NCBI GenBank assembly: GCA_002286855.1
Contig: NRSV01000195.1
Span: forward strand, 1 to 10,794
DNA: 10,794 nucleotides
Direction: 5' to 3'
Source: Bipolaris cookei
Taxonomy: Eukaryota; Ascomycota; Dothideomycetes; Pleosporales; Pleosporaceae
Made by a program: the position numbers and the translations under genes. The notes under the pieces are model-generated. The model did no database searches and was not told where the DNA came from. It saw nothing but the letters and a program-made list of their open reading frames with translations. Of the stretch, positions 1-8,600 are shown piece after piece (within the stretch, counting starts at the first letter, position 1; each line of letters starts with the position of its first letter).

Positions 1-190
1 CCCTTTTTCTAAAAAAAAGATGGTATATTAGAGGCGAATTTTTAGAGTTTTAAAAGTTACAATGAGAGGAACGTGTTTTTAGATCAACACTCCTGTATAT
101 AGAGGCGAATTTTTAGAGTTTTAAAAGCTTACCAATGAGAGGAACGTGTTTTTAGATCAACACTCCTCTCACACTCAGACGGGGCGATTG
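1..190. repeat. Left-end extension: extra degenerate copies of the terminal repeat unit
   Basis: The first 190 bases repeat sequence found from 191 inward. Position 1 starts with the same CCCTTTTTCT terminus as 191. The segment beginning AGAGGCGAATTTTTAG occurs at 30-94, 101-167 and 220-285. The first copy breaks off after CACTCCT at 94 and jumps back to GTATATAGAGGCG. Small differences mark these copies: one base is missing in AAAAGTTAC near 57, and one C is added near 132. The right end has no such extension. It may be a real expansion of the end by slippage or template switching during protein-primed replication, or an assembly error at a poorly covered end. Confidence 0.8.
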
Positions 191-253
191 CCCTTTTTCT
201 AAAAAAAAGATGGTATATTAGAGGCGAATTTTTAGAGTTTTAAAAGCTTACAA

Positions 254-317
254 TGAGAGGAACGTGTTTTTAGATCAACACTCCTCTCACACTCAGACGG
301 GGCGATTGCCCCTTTTT
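254..317 (+). ncRNA. Candidate structured RNA or replication element: two hairpins plus T-run (left TIR)
   Basis: Hairpin 1 pairs TGAGAGGA (254-261) with TCCTCTCA (282-289). An inner GTGTT (264-268) pairs with AACAC (277-281), with a two-base bulge (AC) and an eight-base loop. Hairpin 2 is GGGGC-GATT-GCCCC (299-312), followed directly by TTTTT (313-317), so read inward it has the form of an intrinsic terminator. Hairpin 1 is also present at 136-171 in the left extension. Two stems ending in a T-run could be a small RNA made from each plasmid end, or DNA structure used in replication. Transcription is not shown by the sequence. Confidence 0.4.
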
Positions 318-397
318 CTAAAAAAAAGAAGGTATATTTGATTGTAAAATTTATATTATTTTAATGATTCAAATATATTATAATAGTATTTATTGGT

Positions 398-447
398 TAG
401 TGAAGTAAGCGGTTAAGGGCGTTATTTTATTTTCCTTTTTGTTTTAC
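398..447 (+). promoter_or_regulatory. Promoter-like leader of the RNase III gene (left TIR)
   Basis: The element reads TAGTGAA (398), then the core CGGTTAAGGGCGT (410-422), then a T/C-rich tract ending GTTTTAC. The core starts 54 nt before the ATG at 464. The same arrangement precedes all four genes of the window, which suggests a promoter for the plasmid's own RNA polymerase or a shared 5' UTR element. Direct evidence for a transcription start is lacking. Confidence 0.55.
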
Positions 448-463
448 TCTTAAATATTTAATC

Positions 464-1840
464 ATGATGAATTACACTAAAAATTTTATCTATAATGGAA
501 AGAAAAGGTTTGTAGAAAATATAGTTACAATACAGAAGAAAGTTATTTTACTTGGGGTTCGAGTTTATTCTAATTTAGGTGAGAAGTTTATAAAGAGGGG
601 TAGGAATAATCTTGTCAATATTTTATCACATAATAATTGATCGAATTCTTATTCAACTATGAGAATAGGAAAAAATTATAATAATTTTAATTGTAAATGT
701 TTTTACATGGATCAAGAAAATAACCAGAATTTTAAAAGTTATATAACTATCCGTTGTATTACAACACAAATTAAATTATTTTCAACGAGTACTAATATCA
801 ATAATGATACTAATACATTAAACAATGTAATTTATGATAAAAAAAGAATACTAGAAATAGTTAATAGTATTAAAAATACATATAATTTCAAATTAGCTTT
901 CACACATAGCTCTTGTCGTGATTCTAATAAAGAAAATGATTGTTATGAAAGATTGGAATTTCTTGGTGATAGTTTAATAGAATATTATACTACACACTTA
1001 TTATTTAAATGTTATCCTAAATATAGGGAGGGAGATTTAACTAGAATAAGAAGTTCAATTGTAGAGAGAAAAAATCTTTCTAAAATAAGTAAACAAATTG
1101 GTTTAGATGAGTTACTAATGTTAGATGTAAATATTGAAAAAAGTACTAAGATATTGGCTGATATATTTGAATCATTTGTTGCAGCCCTATTTTTAGAAAA
1201 AGGTGAAGATATTTTACATGAATTCCTTTGCTTAACTATATTTAATAGAATTGAAATAAAAGATTTTTTAACTAATTATAAATTAAATAAGTTTAGTTTA
1301 CCTTTAGAAATTAATATGAGTAAAGAAAATAATATGAGTAAAGAATATAATATGTTATCTAATTCAATGAGTAAAGGTGTGAAAGAAATAACTTTTAAAT
1401 TTCCATCTGAGTTAAATGAAGATGTAGAAAAAAATAAACTTGTTAATGAACAAAATGTTTTATTAAAAAGAATATCTAGTGTTAATGATGGAGTTTATAA
1501 TTTCTTAAATAATATCTTAAAAAATAAATTATCTAGCTTTTGTGATGGGTACAGTTTAGCTAATAAAGAGCTAATAAATATTATCAGATATTTTATGGAT
1601 GATTTAAATATTAAATATCACCAAAACAAACTAATTAATGATAATATTAATAAAGAATTAACAAGTAATAATAATTATTTAAAAGAGTTAAATAAAAATG
1701 CATTAAATATCAATAATAATATTGATCTACTATTAAGTAAATTAAATTATAAATTATCTATTGTTATACTTATATTAACTCTAGTTATGATTATGATAGG
1801 TGTTATATTAATTTATATTTTATTAAATTGACAGTCTTAG
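464..1840 (+). CDS. Membrane-anchored RNase III-domain protein (table 4)
   Basis: The protein has 458 aa under table 4, with TGA read as Trp at 638 and 1829 and a TAG stop at 1838. The start at 464 (ATGATG) follows the leader; a start at 659 would discard an open 65-codon stretch shared with the right TIR. Residues 1-92 are TIR-encoded and rich in Lys/Arg/Asn. The RNase III domain spans about residues 125-255. The signature ERLEFLGDS (162-170) supplies the equivalents of E. coli E38, E41 and D45, and ADIFES supplies D233 and E236 (E. coli D114, E117). The expected EGDLTRIRSS helix lies between them. All catalytic residues are present, so it should cleave double-stranded RNA, unlike the catalytically dead ribosomal homologues. 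No double-stranded-RNA-binding domain is visible. Instead there is an MSKE-type short repeat (about 285-304), an Asn/Lys/Leu-rich possible coiled coil, and one hydrophobic segment (about 431-454) at the very end, giving a tail-anchored layout. Function in the plasmid is unknown. Confidence 0.88.
1313..1354 (+). repeat. 18-nt tandem repeat inside the RNase III gene
   Basis: AATATGAGTAAAGAA-type units start at 1313, 1331 and, degenerate, at 1349. They encode NMSKEN, NMSKEY and NMLSNS, followed by MSKG. They lie in the low-complexity linker after the catalytic domain. Confidence 0.7.
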
Positions 1841-2110
1841 TTATTTAAACTTATAAAAGAGACGGCCAAAAATTTTTTTTGATAAACGTTAAATGTGTTG
1901 GGTTTGGTTACATTATTGGTTAAACAGTGAAGGTGTTATTATGTATTAATAGATATGCTGGTCGTTTAGGTTGTTTCTTAAAATAAAAAACTCATTGTAA
2001 AAAAAAAGAAGTGGTTTGGACTTTCACACTATAATGGAACCCTAACAGAGCAGTCTTTTTTTCATTTGATATCTTGTATCTGTGGTACAATAATCGAGTT
2101 TTTATTTCAT
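1841..2110. other. Noncoding region after the RNase III gene
   Basis: I found no convincing ORF in either strand under table 4. ACGGCCA (1862-1868) could pair with TGGTCGT (1959-1965) through six Watson-Crick pairs and one G-T pair, closing a ~90-nt domain. Inside it AATGT and ACATT flank a loop made only of G and T. The words TTATTGGTTA and AGTGAAGGTGTTATT (about 1913-1942) resemble a decayed copy of the leader without its GGTTAAGGGCG core. There is no clear hairpin plus T-run terminator for the upstream gene. The right side of the plasmid has no counterpart to this stretch. Confidence 0.5.
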
Positions 2111-2244
2111 ATTTGGAGGTTCGAATCATAGCTTCGAATCATACAATCTCTTATAGTGAAAAAGGTTATACGGTTAAGGGCGTCTTTTCACTTTTCCCTT
2201 TGTTTTAACTAAAAAGAAAATAATAAATGAATAAAGAAATGTTA
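2111..2244 (+). repeat. Internal inverted repeat, left copy (leader of rpo)
   Basis: The copy runs from ATTTGGAGG through the leader and the first six codons of the RNA polymerase gene. It matches the minus strand of 9600-9723. Differences are a one-base A indel, an A/C substitution, a TT indel, and a 13-bp tandem duplication here (TTCGAATCATAGC at 2120-2132, again from 2133). These exactly account for the length difference of 134 versus 124 nt. The high identity implies recent copying or ongoing gene conversion between the two polymerase leaders. Confidence 0.9.
2154..2226 (+). promoter_or_regulatory. Promoter-like leader of the RNA polymerase gene
   Basis: TAGTGAAAAAGG starts at 2154, the core CGGTTAAGGGCGT lies at 2171-2183, and a T/C-rich tract and an A-rich stretch lead to the ATG at 2227. 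The core is 56 nt upstream of the start codon, close to the 54 and 58 nt seen at the other genes. No Shine-Dalgarno-like sequence sits before the ATG. Confidence 0.55.
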
Positions 2245-5200
2245 AGAGAAAATAACCAAAATTTTATAGGTCATAGTAACTTTGCAATTGGGACAGCTAC
2301 TATTTTAATTAGTAGGGGTGATAGAAAATTTTTTTCTAGTAGTGAAAGAAAAGATTATATTGTATTATTACCTAATGTTAAGTACAAGGATTGTTTTATA
2401 TCTTCTTTAAAAAAGGAGTTGTTATCATTAAAAAATTTAGAATATAAATTGTGTTATTGTTTACAAACTAAACATGGGGATATAAATTTTTGAGATGAAA
2501 TAGAAAGTCAATTTGCTTGATCAGATAATAACATATATGATGAAGATTTTAAAGATAGAGGTTATCAAGAAGATTGAGATCAATTTATGCGTTATTCAAT
2601 CATTCATATTGATTTTATTAATATAAATAAAATAGAAGATGTAGATATGTACGTTAAAGGTGTTTATGATAAACTAGTTAGTAAGAAATCTTCTGATGTA
2701 AGACATACTATTTTAGAAATAAATAATGGTTTTAATAAAAAATCAGTCAGTAATAAAAATTTAAAATCTCTTTTATATATTAATAAAAAACGTATCTATT
2801 CTAGTATAAATGGGTATTTTTTTAATAAAAAACGTTTCTACTCTAGTATGAATGGGAATTTTACTAATAAACTTAATTATATAGATAATAATAATGCTTA
2901 TATATTTACTAATCTTGAAAAAATCTTAGATAATAATCCTAGAAATGAAAAAACACAAGTTGAAATTGAAAAATTTTTACATAATCAAGGTAAACATATA
3001 TTAGAAGATACTAGTGTTTTAGGTGTTAACATTAATTATTTAAACAATAATATAAAAAAATATTGTTTTGAAAAAGCTGATTTGATGAAAGAATATTTAA
3101 CTAAGTTTTTAAATAATCTAAAGAAAAAAGACACGGAGTCTTATATAAATAGTAAATCTATTACTAAAAAATATGATTATTACACATTTAAAACAGTTAC
3201 TACTGTTAAATTAAATGAAATTATAAATATAATGCTTTATGTTTTTCTTAAAATAGCAACATTTCATAATATTAGTTCTGACGATGAGTTATATAACGGG
3301 TCTACTTCTAATAATATTTTACTAGGTAGATTGTTGGTTAATAAGTATTTTACTATCCTTAAAGGTAAAAATATTTCTTACTCTGAATACAAAAAACAAT
3401 TTTTAGAGGAAAGTGAAAATAACAGTATACTATTCACCGATGATTTTTATTTGCATTTAGGTAGTAAATTAACCGAAATTATGGTAGAGTGTGGATTATT
3501 TGTTTTCTCTAGCGTTATGTATAAAGAACATAACAATTCTGTTTTTAAAGTGTCGGACCAAGTTAAAAAATTTATACCATTAAATAGCGTTATATTAGCA
3601 CCTCTAAGATTACCCATGATCATAGAACCTAAATCTTATGATAAAGATAAATTAGGTGGTTATCTTTTAAATGATGTTGAATATGATGATAGAATGATAA
3701 CAAAAAAGATAGGATTGAAAGAATATTCTAGAATTTTAGACAACAATATTATTTACTGCTCTATTAACGGTATGATGAGAACAGCTTTTAAAATTAATAA
3801 AAATTTATTGAATTATTTATTAGAGTATAATCATGAACATAAATTATTAACTATGAACGAAGATAGTATTTATGAAAATATTGAAGAAAGTAGTTTGGAC
3901 ACTAAGGGGAAAAAATTCTATCAAAAGTATTTAAGTAAAAAATTATTACATGAGTATGTTATTAGAATAGCTATTTTATATAAAAATGTGCCGGAAATAT
4001 TCTTTCCCATTAGAATGGATAATAGAGGTAGATTATACCCTATTTCATCATACCTACATTATCAAAGTTGTGAACTGGCTAAAGCATTATTATTATTTGC
4101 TAGACCAGATTTTATTAAAAGATCTGACAAGGTCTCTATAAATTATCTAAAAGCTTATGGAGCTACTTGTTTTGGAAATAAACTAGACAAGAAGTCTTAT
4201 GATAAAAGATTAGAATGAGTTAATAACAACTGAAGTGACATTTTAGATTATAAGAATAATCTATTATTAAATAAAGCTGAAAACAAATTTTTATTTTTGG
4301 CTTTTTGTATGGAAATAGAGAGATTTAATAACTTTTTAAATGATGATTCTACTTTAGAGTTTAAAACATACCTACCTATTCAATTAGATGGTACATGTAA
4401 CGGTTATCAACATTTAGCTTTATTGTCTAATGAAGTAGTATTATATGATAAATTAAACCTAAGCGGTAAATCTAATTATAAAGACCCGTCTGATTTTTAT
4501 ACTTATATAATAAATCAATTAAATATACATCTTGAGAAAAAAAGTAATTTAACTAAAAAACAAGAAGATAAAGAATCATATAAAAGATTAATTAATTTAG
4601 GTATATCAAGATCAAATATAAAACAAGCTGTAATGACTAAACCTTATAATGCTAAAGATTATACAATAACTGAATATATAATCGAGACTCTAGTTGTAGG
4701 TATGAAAGAAGAATATTTAGAAGATGGAGTTACTAAATACAAATATTGATATAAGGTTAATGAAAATATGACTAACATGGCTAATTATAAGGATATATAT
4801 TTATTATCTAAATGTATAAATGAAATTATATTCCATGAATATCCACGTATAAAAGCCTTGTTATTCTATTTAAGTAGTATTAGTAAAATTATGTATAAAT
4901 TAAATTTACCCATAATATGAAAACTACCTACAGGTCTGGAAGTTAATCAACAGTATATGGTAACACGTAAAAAATCTACAAGACCTTATACTTACTTAGA
5001 TAATGCTTTAACATTAAAAATTACAGATAATATAAAAATGGATAAGTTAAAACAAGAAACGGCTCTAATGCCTAATTTAGTTCATTCTTTGGATGCAGCG
5101 TCACTAACTTTATTATATTACACTTTTAATAAATCTATAGGTAATGGAGTAGTTAATTTCTATGGTGTACATGATTGCTATGGTGTAACTGCTAAGTATA

Positions 5201-5466
5201 TAGATGTGTTAATATCACAGTTAAGAGCTATTTACATCCAATTATATTCTAAAGAGGGGTATATAAAACAGTTTGATTCTTATATAATTGAATATATTTG
5301 TAATATATATTCTTTAGATAAAGAGTCTTCTTTTAACGTTAAAAAGAGAACATTGGATATAAAAGGTGAAAGAATAGAATTCCCTCCTATACCTAACATT
5401 GTAAATACAACTATTTTAAATAAGGCTTATGGAAGTTTAAGTAAAGCTAAAATGTTCATAAAATAA
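2227..5466 (+). CDS. rpo: Single-subunit (T7/mitochondrial-type) DNA-dependent RNA polymerase
   Basis: One ORF of 1079 aa under table 4, with seven in-frame TGA Trp codons (2491, 2518, 2575, 4216, 4231, 4747, 4918) and a TAA stop. It transcribes the plasmid, presumably in the mitochondrial matrix. The C-terminal half carries the family motifs: DNRGRLYP (598-605, T7 DxxGR region); motif A QLDGTCNGYQH with catalytic D721; motif B with R795, K799, M803 and Y807 in T7-like spacing; and motif C HDCYG with catalytic D983, preceded by PNLVHSLDAASL. The ~550-residue N-terminal part is not recognisable by motif. It contains RKFFSSS near residue 33 and a 14-residue tandem duplication with KRIYSS and KRFYSS (186-213). 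The start ATG shares its first six codons with the DNA polymerase gene and follows the conserved leader. All catalytic residues are present, so the enzyme looks functional. Confidence 0.96.
2782..2865 (+). repeat. 42-nt tandem duplication inside rpo
   Basis: Two adjacent 42-nt units (2782-2823 and 2824-2865) encode NKKRIYSSINGYFF and NKKRFYSSMNGNFT. The duplication is in frame, lies well before the polymerase motifs, and duplicates a [KR]-x-[FY]-S-S motif. Confidence 0.9.
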
Positions 5467-5485
5467 CAAAAAAAAAAGTTTTTTT

Positions 5486-5525
5486 CAGTTATTATACACA
5501 AAGTATAGTAGCTGTTTTTTTTTTT
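5486..5525 (+). terminator. Intrinsic-type terminator of rpo
   Basis: CAGTTATTATAC (5486-5497) pairs over all 12 positions, with two G-T pairs, to GTATAGTAGCTG (5503-5514) across a five-base loop. Eleven T residues follow at once. It begins 20 nt after the rpo stop codon. Hairpin plus U-run signals stop phage-type single-subunit RNA polymerases, so this suits a gene transcribed by its own product. Confidence 0.8.
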
Positions 5526-5540
5526 CGTTTTTTTTTCGAC

Positions 5541-5559
5541 GTAATTTCTATGAAATTAC
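5541..5559. other. Central hairpin between the two terminators
   Basis: GTAATTTC-TAT-GAAATTAC is a perfect 8-bp stem with a three-base loop. On both strands it is preceded by a T-rich run rather than followed by one, so it is not itself a typical terminator. It may help fold the overlapping 3' ends of the convergent transcripts. Confidence 0.6.
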
Positions 5560-5560
5560 T

Positions 5561-5603
5561 AGAAAAAAAAGAAAAAAAAAACTCAAGTTACTATTAACTT
5601 GAG
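5561..5603 (-). terminator. Intrinsic-type terminator of dpo
   Basis: CTCAAGTTA and TAACTTGAG form a perfect 9-bp stem with a four-base loop at 5582-5603. On the minus strand this is followed by a long T-rich run (5561-5581, complement of the A-rich plus strand). It starts 16 nt after the dpo stop codon, mirroring the rpo terminator on the opposite strand. Confidence 0.8.
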
Positions 5604-5618
5604 GAAAAAACTTACATT

Positions 5619-8600
5619 TTATTCTTTAACTTCTAATATTTCTGTACCTATTCATTTACGATTTTTAATAATCCTTCCACGTTTTTTATAAGAAGTAGGA
5701 TTTAATTTTACAATGTCATTAGATATTGTAACATAACCGTCTTTATAATTTCTTATTGAACTAATTTTTCTACCATCTACTACTTCACTGTAATACATTC
5801 TTTCATAGTCTGAATAATCCAGTGAAGAACTCTTAACTCCTTTAGATATTTTTTTCAATTCACCTTGTTCATTTATAAAACAATAAGTTTTATCTGCTAT
5901 AAAAAAACCTTCTTTTATAACATGTTCTAATTTTAATTTACCTAATTTAACAGGATCTATAAAATATTCTGGTAATTCTAAATCAGTTACTATGCTATCA
6001 GTATCAGTATAGTATAAGGTACCGTTATTTTCTAATATGTATAACATTATTTCTAGCATATGTATTCTAGCATATGATAGTACAGCAGCTGCCGTAGAAA
6101 TAGACACATTATTAATAGGATTAATTCCTTTTTCATCTACGTTTTCATTATTTAAAATTTGATAATAATCTTTACTAAAATTAGTACAAATTTCTTTATT
6201 AACACTAGGTACATAAGTGTCCAGGTACATACCTCCTAAATCCAGACTATTTTTAAAAATTCTAGTAGTTAATAGTTCTAAGTGTTTTTCCTCTGAAATT
6301 AATGTAGTTTTATTCTTTTCAATTTTCATACCAAATCTACCTATTAAACTATTTAAAATTAATTTTGCTACATTTTTCTCAGATGGATTTCTGGGATTTG
6401 ATTTGATTTTATAAATATCGTTTACAAAACTGTCAAAGACATGTGAAACACGGTCGAATCTATATCCTTTATTAATCTCTATTTCATAACCATGTAGAGC
6501 TGCTAATTTCAACTCTTCAGTAAAATATCAACCACTTCATTCACCTTTAGGAAATATAAGACTTGTATCTGTTCTTTTAGGTAATAAACCTAAATATAAA
6601 TCATTTGAACATTTTATATTACAATGTAAAAAACCAAACATATTATGTAGTTCTAGTTTTTCCTTAACATTCTCAAAATATACACAATTTAATCCAGGCA
6701 TATCATTAAGAGAAGCTGTAGGATATAGAGAATTAACATCATAATAGAAAACCTTTTTATCTTTTGGTATAACAGGATTAAACACCTCAACTCTACCTCC
6801 ATAATAAGCTTTATGTAAGTCTTCAAATACAATAGGGTCTTTTATCATAGGAACAGGTCTATTTTTAGAATCATAATATTTCTTTAGAAAAATTTTATTA
6901 GATAAACTAGAAACTGTTGTAGAATCTGTTAAGTCAATATCAAATAATAAATTTGATGTTTTGTTAACTAAAACCAAGACTTCATATAAACTTTGTAGGT
7001 CTAACATTAAATATTCTAAAGCCTCCTTTTTCAAATCTCAATTTTCTTTAACTAGATTGTTATATACTTCCTTAGGTATATCTATAAAATAATGAATATC
7101 AGGTGTATTTCCTATGTAAAACAAGTTGTCTGAAATAGTAAAATCATATGGAAAATAACTTTTATTATATTCAATTTTATAGTCTAAACATAAATCTCTT
7201 AAACTTCTAGATAACGTAGCATAACTATCTAATATAGTTACAGAACTAATTTTATTATTTAACTTTCTTTTTATAACCAATTTTAAAATATCTGAATTTC
7301 TAGTAACTGGTTCAGGAATTATATATGGGTTTTCTTTACCTTCAGGTGTTTTATTAAAATTTAGTAACTCTTTAAGTATAAAAACAGCGTCAAATTTACC
7401 TAGATTATGGGCGTAAAAAGTAGTATTTCTATATTTATATCTCATCATTTCATTAATACAAGAATGAACTAATTGAGTACTATTTAAGTCATCACCTATA
7501 TAAAAAGTAAGCGGTTTTTTATCTAAATTAGTGTAAAAACCTAGACAGTAGCATTTAGGTATTTCATCTGAAGTGGTTTCAATATCAATTACCCCTATGT
7601 TAGGATTTGCAATAGCATTATTTTTATTTTTAAAATAAAAACTATTAGAAATAGGTAAGAATTTCATATTCTTCTCTGATAATATAATTTCATTTTTATC
7701 ATTAAAAATAGTATTTAAGTTTTTTTGTTTTCTCTTTCAATTTCCATTTTCCATTGGAATATCTATAACATAAGAAATTAAATTTGCATATTTATTGTAG
7801 ACTCTTTTATGAATTTCATTGTCTTTTTTATCTACAATAATTACATATGACCTACTATTTTTATGTGTAATAAAGATCTCACTATTATCATAAAACTTGT
7901 AATTAACCTTGTCTTTTTCAGAAGATATTAACCATTTATTATTAAATCTACTTTCAAAGTCTAATAATTCAGTATTATCTGTTGTAAAGCCTTTCATATT
8001 TACTTGTTCTATAGTACTATACTTTCTTTTTAACATTATAGTACTATACTTTCTTTTTAACGTTACAGGATAAGCTGTATTTTTTATATCAAAACCACCT
8101 AGTATGTTAAAAGCACTAACACCTAGTCTATAGGATTCATTAGATATTTTTAATTTAGCTTCTTTTTTATTAGAGATTCTATATATTCTACCGTCTACCT
8201 CCTTAACAGGATGAAATTCAAGTAAAACAGAATCACATGAATATTCCAATTCTTTGGGATATTCTTCAAATAAATTTTCTAATCTGTCTATAATAGTTTC
8301 AAAAACTTCTTCTATAAAAAAATCGTTTAAAGAAGAAAAACAAACACCTAACTGTTTATTACCAATAGTAAAAAACTTATTATCTTTACGAACTTTAGTC
8401 AACAAAGCATAATCATAATTAAATTTAACTTTATTATCACTAAAAAGTGTTTTTTTAAATAAATTTATATCAGAATCGACAAAAGTTTTATAACTAATTC
8501 ATTTATTAGTTTTCTTATTAGAAAGAGAGGTACTAGAAGAAGAGTAAAATTTTTTTTGACTAACCCTCGCAGACTTGTCCCGCAGGGGACTAGTTTTAAA

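Larger units (their letters stand above)
191..740. repeat. Left terminal inverted repeat (550 bp)
   Basis: Position 191 pairs with 10794 and position 740 with 10245. Both spans are 550 bases, and I found no mismatch when comparing them. The repeat breaks at 741, where the left reads ATATAACT and the right strand reads TCAAAGAG. Inside are a 119-bp terminal unit (191-309), a partial second copy of its start (310-338), two hairpins (254-289 and 299-312), a promoter-like leader (398-447) and the first 92 codons of a gene starting at 464. Terminal inverted repeats of this kind are typical of invertrons with a protein covalently bound to each 5' end. Confidence 0.95.

Noticed and set aside
1..312. 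CRISPR-like array
   Set aside because: The repeats are tandem copies of the plasmid end with no unique spacers of even length.
464..1840. RNase III-like protein as a mitochondrial ribosomal protein (mL44/mL57 type)
   Set aside because: Those homologues have lost catalytic residues, whereas here the acidic residues and full signature are kept; the membrane anchor also does not fit.
1913..1942. Fifth copy of the promoter-like leader
   Set aside because: Flanking words are similar but the GGTTAAGGGCG core is absent and no ORF follows.
2227..5466. rpo as several pseudogene fragments or intron-split exons
   Set aside because: All breaks are in-frame TGA codons; with table 4 the reading frame is continuous and the motifs keep their normal spacing.
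6217..6414. Plus-strand ORF of 65 codons
   Set aside because: It lies opposite the dpo polymerase domain in a conserved coding frame and has no leader; it is a shadow.
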